NCBI RefSeq assembly: GCF_018613795.1
Contig: NZ_JAGGPN010000017.1
Location: forward strand, 1 to 64,000
Reading direction: 5' to 3'
Length of the DNA stretch: 64,000 nucleotides
Origin: Arthrobacter sp. ISL-65
Lineage (GTDB): Bacteria; Actinomycetota; Actinomycetes; Actinomycetales; Micrococcaceae
The position numbers and the translations under genes were made by a program. This document shows, piece by piece, positions 1 through 8,133 of this stretch (positions within the stretch are counted from its first letter, which is position 1; each line of letters opens with the position of its first letter). The notes under the pieces are model-generated. The model saw nothing but the letters and a program-made list of their open reading frames with translations, searched no databases and was not told the origin of the DNA.

Positions 1-939
1 GATGGTCGACAACGCCGCGGCCGCGTTGAACCCTTGTCTGATTTGGTTGATCACCAGGATCGACAGCGTGGTGGTGTTGTTCGCGCCGCCTGTGAGGATG
101 TACGGGAGGTCGAACATGCGCAGCGCATCCAGGGTACGGAACAGAATGGCCACCATCAGGGCGGGCTTCACCAGCGGCAGGGTAATCATCCGGAACCGCT
201 GCCAGGCCGTCGCACCGTCCACCTTGGCCGCCTCATAGACCTCCGCGGGGATCATCTGCAGGCCTGCGAGGATCAGCAGCGCCATAAACGGCGTCGTCTT
301 CCAGACGTCTGCGATGATGACCGCCCACTTGGCCGGCCATTCGCTACCGGTCCAGAGAATGGTGGTGTTGAACAGCTTGTTGACGATTCCTTCGAAGGCG
401 AAGATGAAGAACCACAGCTTGGCCGTGACAGCGGTGGGAATGGCCCACGGCACCAGTACAGCCGCACGAACAAGGCTCCGGCCCTTAAACGTCCTGGCCA
501 TGATCATGGCCATCCAGAAGCCCAGGACGGTTTCCAGGGCCACGGTGACAACGGTGAAGAAGAACGTTGTTGCCGTGGCTGACCAGAACTGCGCGCCGAG
601 GGTTCCCGGCGGACAGGCGACCGTTCCGCCGGCTGGGGCCGCACACTGCTGGGCGAGCCAGTTGACGTAGTTTTGGATGCCGGCCGGGCCGCCGGCTGTG
701 AATAGTCCGGTGGCAGGATCGAGCCCTGCGTCCTTCTGGAAGGACATGATGATGGCGCTGATGATCGGGTAAACGATCACGATGCCCAAGGCGATGATGG
801 TGGGGGCCAGGAGCCAGGAAGCCCATTTGCCCTGGCTGAGGATTTTGTTGTCCTCGCCCACTCCCTTGGGTCCGTGGTGGATCGGGGTACCGCCCGACGC
901 CGGTTTCTTGACCGCCGCCGGGCCCAATTCGGTTGCCAT
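1..939 (-). CDS. Sugar ABC transporter permease (MalF/UgpA type), 3' end cut by window edge
   Basis: This is an inner-membrane subunit of a carbohydrate ABC importer. The 313 codons present run off the window edge without a stop. A soluble N-terminus of about 40 residues is followed by a first membrane helix, a periplasmic loop with two Cys, and several further helices. A binding-protein-dependent permease EAA loop (EAAKVDGA, about residue 235) docks the ATPase. It starts 7 bp after the stop of the binding-protein gene, so the two are surely co-transcribed. The adjoining GH13 alpha-glucosidase suggests an alpha-glucoside substrate such as maltose, trehalose or sucrose-type sugars; the exact sugar is inferred. 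The second permease is presumably just outside the window. Confidence 0.9.
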   Translation of the reverse strand, partial: MATELGPAAVKKPASGGTPIHHGPKGVGEDNKILSQGKWASWLLAPTIIALGIVIVYPIISAIIMSFQKDAGLDPATGLFTAGGPAGIQNYVNWLAQQCAAPAGGTVACPPGTLGAQFWSATATTFFFTVVTVALETVLGFWMAMIMARTFKGRSLVRAAVLVPWAIPTAVTAKLWFFIFAFEGIVNKLFNTTILWTGSEWPAKWAVIIADVWKTTPFMALLILAGLQMIPAEVYEAAKVDGATAWQRFRMITLPLVKPALMVAILFRTLDALRMFDLPYILTGGANNTTTLSILVINQIRQGFNAAAALSTI

Positions 940-946
940 AGTGGAG

Positions 947-2233
947 CTACTGTCCCGCGCTAGCGGACTCGATGGACTTCTGCATGTCAGACAGTGCAGC
1001 GTCCACGGACTTCTCGCCCTTGATGGCTGAGTAAGCGTTCTCCTGGATGGCCTTCGTAACCGCAGGGTAGAACGGGGTGACCGGGCGGGGAACAGCGTTC
1101 TCAATGGACGTCTTCAGAACCGGGAGGTAGGGCAGCTTCTTCACGAGCTCCTGGTCCGTGTACAGCTTGGTGAGTACGGGAGCGAGCGAGCCCTGAGTGG
1201 CGAAGAACCGCTGGGATTCTTCCGACGTGATGAATTTGAGGAAGTCCGCTGCGGTGGCCTTGTTCTTGGAATAGACACTCACACCGACGTTGTGTCCGCC
1301 GAGCGAGGAGGCGCCGGGGCCGTCCTTGCCCGGAAGGGCGGTCATGCCCAGTTTGTCCTTGACCTTTGAGGAGCCTTCAGTGGTGGCGAGGTTGTAAAGG
1401 TAGGGCCAGTTGCGGTGGAACAACAGTTTTCCGTCCTGGAAGGCCTGGCGGCTCTGCTCCTCCTGATAGGTGATGGCTTCCTTGGGGATATCCCCGTCGG
1501 AGTAGGCCTTGGCCAGGTTCTCGAGACCGGACTTGGCCTCGGCGGTATTCAGGCTGGGCTTGCCGTCCGGATCCAGAACGGACCCGCCGGCGGAGTTGAT
1601 CGCCTCGGCCGCGTTGACAGTCAGGCCCTCGTACTTGCTGAACTGTCCGGCGTAGCAGCCGATGTTGTTCTGCTTGGCGATGGAGCACATGCCCATCATC
1701 TCGTCCCACGTCTTCGGCGGTGTCGGAACCAGGTCCTTTCGGTAGTACAGGATCCCGCCGTCCGAGGATTCAGGGGCCGCGTAGAGGGTCCCCTTATAGG
1801 ACGCGCCCTCCACAGTGGAAGGCAGCATGCCGGCGGTATCGATTGCCATCTTGTCCTTGAGCGGCTGCAGCCAGCCCTTGGCCGCGAACTCGGCAGTCCA
1901 GACGAGGTCTACGGCCATGACGTCATACCCGGCGTCCTTGGCCTGGAAGTGCTGGACCAGGTCATCGTGCTGCTGGTCCGCCTGGTCGGTCTGCTCCTTG
2001 AACGTCACCTTCTCGTTCGGGTGGGCGGAGTTCCACTTGGCAATCAGCGGGCGGATGACGTTGTTGTTGTCCTTGCCCTGGACGTAGGTGATGGGACCGC
2101 GGCCGTCAAGACCGTTGGCGGCATCACCGCCGCTGCTGGTTCCGCCGCCCGGAGCGGTGCTTCCTCCGCACGCGGACAGCGTCAGGACTCCGGCCATCAG
2201 TAGTACACCCGTGGCGGTGAGTTTTATTTTCAT
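947..2233 (-). CDS. Sugar ABC transporter substrate-binding lipoprotein
   Basis: This extracytoplasmic solute-binding protein (428 aa, family 1) delivers a sugar to the permease encoded 7 bp downstream. The N-terminus has a Lys-rich start, a hydrophobic stretch and a lipobox (LSAC, Cys22), so the mature protein should be lipid-anchored. A Gly/Ser/Thr-rich linker follows, then a two-lobed fold with the YAAPESSDGG region typical of maltose/trehalose/ThuE-like binders. The ATG is preceded by AAAGGAG at good spacing. It lies 62 bp after the alpha-glucosidase gene in the same direction. The substrate is probably an alpha-glucoside, inferred from context. Confidence 0.92.
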   Translation of the reverse strand: MKIKLTATGVLLMAGVLTLSACGGSTAPGGGTSSGGDAANGLDGRGPITYVQGKDNNNVIRPLIAKWNSAHPNEKVTFKEQTDQADQQHDDLVQHFQAKDAGYDVMAVDLVWTAEFAAKGWLQPLKDKMAIDTAGMLPSTVEGASYKGTLYAAPESSDGGILYYRKDLVPTPPKTWDEMMGMCSIAKQNNIGCYAGQFSKYEGLTVNAAEAINSAGGSVLDPDGKPSLNTAEAKSGLENLAKAYSDGDIPKEAITYQEEQSRQAFQDGKLLFHRNWPYLYNLATTEGSSKVKDKLGMTALPGKDGPGASSLGGHNVGVSVYSKNKATAADFLKFITSEESQRFFATQGSLAPVLTKLYTDQELVKKLPYLPVLKTSIENAVPRPVTPFYPAVTKAIQENAYSAIKGEKSVDAALSDMQKSIESASAGQ

Positions 2234-2295
2234 GTTTACTCCTTTGTAATTCGATCCGGACTGATGTCCGTGAGTCGGTGTCTGGTGGCGAATTG

Positions 2296-3969
2296 CTAGA
2301 TGATCCAGGCGGTGGTGTCTGCCGGAAGCTTGCCCTCAACCAGCGCGCTGCTGGAGAGGATGACGGTGCCGGCAGGGAGCCCGACGGGTTCAGTGCCGAA
2401 GTTAGTTACCGAGTGCCAGCCGTTGGGCCTAACGAAGTGCAGAACTGCCGCACCCGCCCCGTCGACCCACTTGAGCTGTTCCTCGGTATGGAGGTTGCGG
2501 CGCAGCCGTAGGGCCTTGCGGTACAGGGCAAGCGTCGAACCGGTCTGTTCTTCCTGGGTGGCTGCAGCGTAGGCGCTGAACCATTCCGGCTGCGGAAGGT
2601 GGGAAGCGCCGGCGCCGAAGCCAAAAGAACTCCCCTCGGAGGTCCACGGCAGCGGGACCCGACACCCGTCCCGCCCCACATCCGTTCCGTTGCTGCGGAC
2701 AAACCAAGGGTCCTGACGGCTGGCTGCAGGAAGATCCACGACCTCCTGCAGGCCAAGCTCCTCGCCTTGGTACAGGTACGCCGATCCAGGCAATGCGAGC
2801 ATTAAGAGGGACGCAGCACGTGCCCTGCGCAGCCCGAGCTCGGTGTTGACATCCTTGGCCGTGCCGCCCTCACGGAACCACTGGAGGCAATGCCGGCCCA
2901 AACCGTTCGGGAGGCCATACCGGGTGGCGTGACGGACGACGTCGTGGTTGGAGAGCACCCAGGTGGACGAGGCCCCCGACTCTTCCGCCAGGGTAAGGTT
3001 CTCGGCAATAATGCGGCGGAACTGGGAGGCGTCGAAGTCCGCCTGCAGGAGATCGAAGTTGAACGCCTGGCCCAGGCCCTCAGAGCTGGCATAGCGCGCG
3101 CGGCGGCTGGCGTGCACCCAAGCCTCGGCCACGGCGGTGCGCGGCGGGTCGTATTCATTGAAGACCTCTCGCCACTCCGCGTAAATCTCATGGACCTCGT
3201 CGCGGTCCCAGAACGGGTGGGAACCATCTTCGAACCCGTCAAAGCCGGCACCCTCCAGGGTGAGCTCAACTTTGGACAACATCGGTTCGGTGAGGTCCTT
3301 GGTCAGGGCGTGCGCGACGTCCACGCGGAAACCGTCCACGCCACGGTCGGACCAGAAGCGCAGGGTCTTAAGGAAGTCATCGCGGACTTCCCGGTTGGCC
3401 CAGTTCAGGTCCGGCTGCTCCTTGGCGAAAATGTGCATGTACCACTGGCCGGGGGTGCCGTCCGGTTCGGTGATACGTTCCCATGCGGGTCCGCCGAAGA
3501 CGGAGTCCCAGTCCGAGGGCGGGAACTCGCCGTTCGGGCCCTTGCCATCGCGGAAGATGTAGCGGTCGCGGGCGGCGGAGCCTTTCGGGGAGGCGAGGGC
3601 TTCCCTGAACCATTCGTGCCGGTCCGAGGAGTGGTTCGGGACGATGTCCGCGATCAGCTTGATGCCCGCGGCGTGCAGCGCGCTGGCCATCTCGTCGAAG
3701 TCCTCCAGCGTTCCGAGCTTCGGGTCCACGTTGCGGTAGTCGTCCACGTCGTAGCCGCCGTCGGCGAGAGCCGAGGGGTAGAACGGGCTGAGCCAGACGG
3801 CGTCGATCCCGAGTGATTTCAGGTACGGGACCTTGGCGGTGATGCCCTTGATGTCGCCCAGGCCGTCACCGTTGGAGTCGGAGAAGCTGCGCGGGTAAAT
3901 CTGATAGACGGCTGCCTGCCGCCACCAGGTTGCCGCAGACACTTGATTGCTGTCAGCGGCCGTGCTCAT
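2296..3969 (-). CDS. GH13 alpha-glucosidase (oligo-1,6-glucosidase / trehalose-sucrose hydrolase type)
   Basis: This cytoplasmic glycoside hydrolase of family 13 hydrolyses imported alpha-glucosides to glucose. From the ATG at 3969 it is 557 aa. All four conserved regions are present: DIVPNH (about 108-113), GFRVDVAH with the nucleophile Asp217, AEAW with the acid/base Glu282, and SNHD with Asp343. An in-frame TTG at 3984 has a better ribosome site (AGGAAG, 6 nt away) and may be the true start, adding five residues. The frame extends further upstream to 4098, but that extension would contain the operator. It is the first gene of the uptake operon and lies just downstream of the LacI repressor gene. 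Confidence 0.93.
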   Translation of the reverse strand: MSTAADSNQVSAATWWRQAAVYQIYPRSFSDSNGDGLGDIKGITAKVPYLKSLGIDAVWLSPFYPSALADGGYDVDDYRNVDPKLGTLEDFDEMASALHAAGIKLIADIVPNHSSDRHEWFREALASPKGSAARDRYIFRDGKGPNGEFPPSDWDSVFGGPAWERITEPDGTPGQWYMHIFAKEQPDLNWANREVRDDFLKTLRFWSDRGVDGFRVDVAHALTKDLTEPMLSKVELTLEGAGFDGFEDGSHPFWDRDEVHEIYAEWREVFNEYDPPRTAVAEAWVHASRRARYASSEGLGQAFNFDLLQADFDASQFRRIIAENLTLAEESGASSTWVLSNHDVVRHATRYGLPNGLGRHCLQWFREGGTAKDVNTELGLRRARAASLLMLALPGSAYLYQGEELGLQEVVDLPAASRQDPWFVRSNGTDVGRDGCRVPLPWTSEGSSFGFGAGASHLPQPEWFSAYAAATQEEQTGSTLALYRKALRLRRNLHTEEQLKWVDGAGAAVLHFVRPNGWHSVTNFGTEPVGLPAGTVILSSSALVEGKLPADTTAWII

Positions 3970-4025
3970 GGTGTTAGTGCTCAAGAGGTGCTTCCTGTTC
4001 TGCTCTCGCCGAATCTGGGCCAGGC

Positions 4026-4049
4026 TCGTCGACGCGCTTCGTCGACGCG
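4026..4049. promoter_or_regulatory. Candidate LacI operator upstream of the alpha-glucosidase operon
   Basis: Two direct copies of CGTCGACGCG (4027-4036 and 4040-4049) are spaced 13 bp apart, each containing the palindrome CGTCGACG. The 15-mer TCGTCGACGCGCTTC (4026-4040) recurs exactly at 5204-5218, upstream of the neighbouring LacI gene. This is inferred to be the repressor's binding site. Confidence 0.7.
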
Positions 4050-4126
4050 TGTCGATTAACGAGAGTAGAAGATCCACGCAGTAAGTGTCAAGGGTCACAC
4101 CGTGTTAGCCGGGGTGCTTTGGCGTC

Positions 4127-5143
4127 TTAGGAGGGCGCAGGCGCGGTGCTGCCGCGTTCCATCAGCGAAGGCGTGACGAGCGTCTGAAATGTCGAATAGT
4201 CCTCGCCGCGCAATCGCCTTACCAGGTACCGGACGGCCAGCCGAGCTATATCGCCGTGGTTCGGTGACAGGCTTGTGAGCGGAGGGCTGCTCAGTTGCGC
4301 GGCACCCTCGCTGGCATTTACCGCAAGAACGGAAAGATCATCCGGGATCCTGATTCCATGCTCCGCCGCCGCCGCCATGAGGCCGAGAGTGGCGGGCTCA
4401 TTGAGCTCAATGAGCGCGGTCAGGCCCGGAGCCGAGGCCACGATCTCCCCCAGAACACTCCGGCCGGCCGGATACGTGGGCGCAGCGGTGAAGACGTGAG
4501 CCCGGATCCCGGCCTCGCTTGCCGCGGCGATGACCGCGTCCCGCGTTCGCACCATGGGCCCGTGGCCGGCGTCCAGATCCGCCTGGGTCCGGGCCAGGAA
4601 ACCAATCTCCATGTGCCCCAACGCCGCAACGTGTTCAACGGCCATTGAGCCACTCGCCTCAAAGTCCGTATCGACATACGCCAGTTCCGCCGGGTCAGCA
4701 GTCCGGCCGATGGTCGTGAAGGGAATGTTAGCCTCCCTGAGGAAGGACACACGCTCATCCCGGGTCCTGACTTCCATCAGGACCACCCCCTCAACCAACC
4801 CCTGATTGACGACCTTGCGGACTTCCTCGATCTTGTCAGCACCATACGGCCAAAGGAGAAGATGATAACCATCTTCACGGGCCTGCTCAGAAGCGGCGCT
4901 GATGTACTCCAGTTCAGTGACGTTAAACCCGATCTCCCCGATCGGAAAGATCAGGGCAATGATCCCCGTGCGTCTGCCAGCCAAGCCCTGGGCCAGCACG
5001 TTCGGCGTGTAATCCAGATCCTTCATCGCCCGCAGAATCCGCTCCCGAGTCTCACCCGAAATTGGCCGCGTACCACTAAGTACATACGACACAGTGCTCC
5101 TGGAGACACCCGCAGCACGGGCAACATCGGCCATCGTAGCCAC
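4127..5143 (-). CDS. LacI-family transcriptional repressor of the alpha-glucoside operon
   Basis: This DNA-binding repressor (338 aa) has an N-terminal LacI helix-turn-helix (MADVARAAGVSRSTVSYVL) and a hinge, followed by a periplasmic-binding-protein-like sugar-sensing domain. I chose the GTG at 5143 because GAGAGGA lies 8 nt upstream and it places the HTH at the usual distance. The open frame extends to 5227, but the extra residues are atypical and would cover the candidate operator at 5204-5218. It is encoded just upstream of, and in the same direction as, the alpha-glucosidase. The operator 15-mer appears before both genes, so it probably autoregulates and controls sugar uptake. Confidence 0.9.
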   Translation of the reverse strand: MATMADVARAAGVSRSTVSYVLSGTRPISGETRERILRAMKDLDYTPNVLAQGLAGRRTGIIALIFPIGEIGFNVTELEYISAASEQAREDGYHLLLWPYGADKIEEVRKVVNQGLVEGVVLMEVRTRDERVSFLREANIPFTTIGRTADPAELAYVDTDFEASGSMAVEHVAALGHMEIGFLARTQADLDAGHGPMVRTRDAVIAAASEAGIRAHVFTAAPTYPAGRSVLGEIVASAPGLTALIELNEPATLGLMAAAAEHGIRIPDDLSVLAVNASEGAAQLSSPPLTSLSPNHGDIARLAVRYLVRRLRGEDYSTFQTLVTPSLMERGSTAPAPS

Positions 5144-5203
5144 GAACAACTTCCTCTCTTTGACTGGCATCAACAAAGCGCCAAAAGCAGACCGGGCCGC
5201 CAT

Positions 5204-5218
5204 TCGTCGACGCGCTTC
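5204..5218. promoter_or_regulatory. Candidate LacI autoregulatory operator
   Basis: An exact copy of the 15-mer TCGTCGACGCGCTTC found before the alpha-glucosidase gene sits about 60 bp upstream of the proposed GTG start of the LacI gene. Position and identity argue for autoregulation. Confidence 0.65.
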
Positions 5219-5243
5219 TCTCATCATAGGCCGGGGACCAGAT

Positions 5244-5840
5244 GCGCCCGTTGAACCACTCCATTTTGCTGTCTCCCCTTCGTAGCTGGCACGACACCTC
5301 CTGGGGGCGGCATGGACAGGACTGAGTTAGGCGAAGTCCTCCTGTTCATAGGAGGCTGCTCCGGGGTGGGCAACACACCTGTTGCCTATGAACTCCACTC
5401 GCAGCTGGCAGCTGAGAATCTCCAGGACGCCAGATGAGAGCTTGGTGTTAGGAGGAGGCTTTCCTCTTCCTAACACACCGGGTCACCTACGAGCCATCTC
5501 AAATCAGGCTGGCCTGCAATGTTGATGTCTCGGAGCGCGATGGAAACCCTAACACCGGTCCCCGCATTTTCGACGGCCCAAGCTGAGGCATTATCCAGGC
5601 TCACGGAATCAAGGTCGAAGGCTGAAACCACCTGACCATCCATCAAATCCGGCAACCAGCCATAATCCCGATTTGACGACTATAGGAGCATCGTCGCTGA
5701 ATCTATTCGGCCTATCCGCTGCCCGAGATCGGCACGGCGAACCGTTGTGAGCTTGTCCACCAGGATCTGGCCGACGCGTTCCAAGCCGGTTGTTATCGCC
5801 TGCCCGGTTCGAGTCGGCAACTGCCAAACCCCCATCAGGC
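5244..5840. other. Gene-poor intergenic region with two hairpins
   Basis: I see no convincing gene between the LacI promoter and the toxin-antitoxin promoter. A short leftward frame at 5470-5655 lacks a start with a ribosome site and resembles nothing I know. Two inverted repeats are marked: GGCAACA-CACC-TGTTGCC at 5369-5386, and a 14-bp stem with one mismatch at 5445-5476. The region may hold remnants of a lost gene. Confidence 0.5.
5445..5476. repeat. Strong inverted repeat (hairpin)
   Basis: The arms 5445-5458 and 5463-5476 (GTGTTAGGAGGAGG against CCTCTTCCTAACAC) pair over 14 positions with one mismatch and a 4-nt loop. No T-run follows on either strand, so a simple intrinsic terminator is doubtful. 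It may be a regulatory RNA hairpin or a protein site. Confidence 0.5.
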
Positions 5841-5856
5841 TTGCTACGATTGCTAC
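5841..5856. promoter_or_regulatory. Direct repeat in the toxin-antitoxin promoter (candidate operator)
   Basis: TTGCTAC occurs at 5841-5847 and 5850-5856, directly before the GGAGG ribosome site of the antitoxin gene. Repeats at this place are typical operators for the antitoxin or the antitoxin-toxin complex. The role is inferred. Confidence 0.4.
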
Positions 5857-5866
5857 GGAGGCAGCC

Positions 5867-6130
5867 ATGACGACTATCCCGCACCGCGAGCTCCGGAATC
5901 AGAGCAGCAAGATTCTCGAGCGCGTGAAGAATGGCGAAACGATCGACGTCACCAACAACGGCGAGGTGGCAGCTACCCTGATTCCCCCTTCAGCTTCTCC
6001 CTTCGAACGGTTGTTGCTATCCGGCAATGTCCGTCCAGCCTCAGGTCCCGTCGATTTCCAGGCCCTACGCCGCGTTACATCCGACGCAGGCATGGCCGAA
6101 ATGCTATCCGACCTGCGCGGCGACCGTTGA
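5867..6130 (+). CDS. Phd/YefM-family antitoxin (VapB-like)
   Basis: This 87-aa antitoxin pairs with the PIN toxin encoded next. Its N-terminus (TTIPHRELRNQSSKILERVKNGE) is the Phd/YefM DNA-binding fold, followed by a short segment (VTNNGEVAATLIP) and a flexible C-terminal tail that should wrap the toxin. The ATG at 5867 is chosen because GGAGG lies 5 nt upstream; the longer open frame from 5747 has no ribosome site. The stop codon overlaps the TTG start of the toxin gene (TTGA), which implies translational coupling and antitoxin excess. Autoregulation through the direct repeat upstream is likely. Confidence 0.85.
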   Translation: MTTIPHRELRNQSSKILERVKNGETIDVTNNGEVAATLIPPSASPFERLLLSGNVRPASGPVDFQALRRVTSDAGMAEMLSDLRGDR

Positions 6131-6525
6131 TCATCTACGTAGACACCTCAGCTGCCCTCAAACTCGTCGTCGAGGAAGCTGAGTCAACCGCTGTGGCCGA
6201 GTATCTGTCAGCTGCTGTGCACCGAGGGCACCAACTGGTGGCCTCTATGCTCCTGTACACGGAGCTCCATTGCGCCGGGAAACGCCGTGGGCTGCCGGCC
6301 GAACTCATAACCACAGTGTTGGGCGGAATCAACCTGGTGGATCTTGCGCGTTCGGACCTGATGTACGCCGCCGCGATGCCGGGAAAGCTGCGCAGTGCCG
6401 ACGCCATCCATCTGGCCACCGCTATCCGATTGCAGTCGGATGTGCTGGTTGCCTATGGCCTTGAACTGGTCACGGCGACGACAGAAGCAGGGCTGCATGC
6501 CCTGTCCCCAGGCAAAGCGCCGTAA
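6127..6525 (+). CDS. PIN-domain ribonuclease toxin (VapC family)
   Basis: This 132-aa PIN-domain endoribonuclease would cleave RNA, often tRNA or rRNA in this family, when not bound by the antitoxin. Acidic metal-binding residues typical of VapC are visible: Asp6 (YVDTSA), Glu46 (YTELHCA) and Asp92 (SADAIHLA). It starts with a rare TTG within the antitoxin's stop region and has no separate ribosome site, so it depends on antitoxin translation. It converges with the uxaB gene, about 115 bp away. The family is well supported; the RNA target is unknown. Confidence 0.88.
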   Translation: MIIYVDTSAALKLVVEEAESTAVAEYLSAAVHRGHQLVASMLLYTELHCAGKRRGLPAELITTVLGGINLVDLARSDLMYAAAMPGKLRSADAIHLATAIRLQSDVLVAYGLELVTATTEAGLHALSPGKAP

Positions 6526-6640
6526 CGCCCAATCTGGGGACAGTAAGGCGGCTGCGGATCTTTCGGTTGCTGAGGAGGAAGCAAAAGACCCCGCCCGGGG
6601 TGAGTTGCAGCCCCTGGACGCCCCACCAGCGGCCAGGCGG

Positions 6641-8083
6641 TCAGGCGAGCGCTTCTTGCAGTGCCCCAGCCATCCCCCGCTCAAGGATGAGTTCGGCGGC
6701 ACGGGAAGTTTCTGTTGAAAGCCGTGAGATCGCTGCCGCGTCCATCGTGGCGGGCAACAGAAGGCAATTAAGAACACCCGTGATCCATCCCGGAAGATCC
6801 TCGCGGTCAAAGGTGCTTCGCAGCAACTGCACGGTCCTCGCGTCGTCGCGGGGCACGAACTGGGAATTCTCCGACCGGCCGCTGTAAAGCAACAGGAGGG
6901 CGGCCAGTGACAGGACCGTCAGCGGCGCGTGGGCATCGGCCGCCCACCGATCTAGGACGACGGGAAGGTTGCGCGTCACCCACTTCGAGAGGGCGTTGAG
7001 CGCGATATCCCCGAGTTGGTGCTGCAGGGAAGGGTTGTAGAAACGCTCGAGAATCTGCTGGGCAAAGGCCTCCAGCTCCTGGCGATCCCCTTCAATGGTG
7101 GGCAAAACCTCGTCGGCAACCAGGCGGTTGATCAGAGCCTCCACCAGCGGAACGGCGAAAGCGTCCCGCACGGTCTCGCAACCGAGCTGGAGCGCGATGG
7201 CTGACATCGCTGTGTGGGCGCCGTTGAGTATCCGCACTTTCTTCGCGCGGAAGGGACGGATGTCGTCCATGAACAGCACATTCAGCCCTGCCCTGTCTAA
7301 CGGCAACACCTCGCGAATCGCCGGGTTGCCCCCGATCGCCCAGACGTAGAAGTGCTCGGCCTTGACAACGAGTTCGTCGGCGAAGCCGATCTCCGCCTGC
7401 ACAGCCTCGATCTCCCCCTGGGGAAATCCGGGAACGATGCGGTCCACGAGGGTGTCGTAGAAGTGGCAGGCGGTCCGCACCCATGCGTCGAATTCCGCCC
7501 CGAGGTCGTTATCGGCCGCGTGGCGCAGCACATGCTCTCGCAACGTCGAGCCGTTGTCCTCGATGAGCTCACAGCACAGGAAGGACAGTCCCGCTGCCGG
7601 ATCGCCCCGGAAATGCTCAAACCGCCGGTACAGGATAGCCGTGACCTTGGCCGGGAAGGACTGCGGGGGCCGTGCGCTGAGGTCGTCACCGGACACGAAC
7701 TCGATGCCGGCCTCGGTCGTGTTCGAGACGATGACCCGGAGGTCGGGGCTGATGACCAGCCGATCGTATTCCTCGAACTGATTGTGGGCGCTGAGCACGG
7801 AGCGCACACAGGTGACGAGGTCAACCTCCTTGACGGGCCGGCGGTCCTTAATGCCCTCAAGGTAGACGTGGAAGAGGCCGTCCTGTTCCGCAAGCTGGCG
7901 CAGGGTCTGGGAGGGGCGGTCCGTGGCCTGTATGACGGCCACGCCGTCGCGGGTCACGCCGGCCTCGTTCGCCCTCGTGATCATCCAGTCGACGAAGCCG
8001 CGCAGGAAGTTCCCGGCCCCAAACTGCATGATCGTTATCGGGAGCTCTGGCCGTGCGGCCGTCGTCGCGTCCAGTTTCTTCAT
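6641..8083 (-). CDS. uxaB: Tagaturonate reductase (altronate oxidoreductase)
   Basis: This NADH-dependent enzyme (480 aa, mannitol dehydrogenase superfamily) reduces D-tagaturonate to D-altronate in galacturonate catabolism. The N-terminal Rossmann segment reads MQFGAGNFLRGFVDW, followed by SNTTEAGI, both matching UxaB rather than fructuronate reductase UxuB. The helical C-terminal domain carries KKVRILNGAHT with the conserved Lys and His. The start at 8083 has GAGGAC upstream; the longer open frame to 8158 would overlap the upstream gene uxaA. It is 50 bp downstream of uxaA in the same operon and belongs with the neighbouring uxaC, eda and kdgK. Confidence 0.9.
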   Translation of the reverse strand: MKKLDATTAARPELPITIMQFGAGNFLRGFVDWMITRANEAGVTRDGVAVIQATDRPSQTLRQLAEQDGLFHVYLEGIKDRRPVKEVDLVTCVRSVLSAHNQFEEYDRLVISPDLRVIVSNTTEAGIEFVSGDDLSARPPQSFPAKVTAILYRRFEHFRGDPAAGLSFLCCELIEDNGSTLREHVLRHAADNDLGAEFDAWVRTACHFYDTLVDRIVPGFPQGEIEAVQAEIGFADELVVKAEHFYVWAIGGNPAIREVLPLDRAGLNVLFMDDIRPFRAKKVRILNGAHTAMSAIALQLGCETVRDAFAVPLVEALINRLVADEVLPTIEGDRQELEAFAQQILERFYNPSLQHQLGDIALNALSKWVTRNLPVVLDRWAADAHAPLTVLSLAALLLLYSGRSENSQFVPRDDARTVQLLRSTFDREDLPGWITGVLNCLLLPATMDAAAISRLSTETSRAAELILERGMAGALQEALA

Positions 8084-8133
8084 GGTAAGTCCTCGTTGCT
8101 CTGCAGTTTCGTTGTACGTCCTGGCAGCGCCGG

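Noticed and set aside
2296..4098. Longer 600-residue form of the alpha-glucosidase
   Set aside because: The first 38-43 residues are atypical and would cover the LacI operator; starts at 3984 or 3969 fit better.
5470..5655. 61-codon leftward open frame
   Set aside because: No start context and no similarity; the frame starts beside a strong hairpin and probably is chance.
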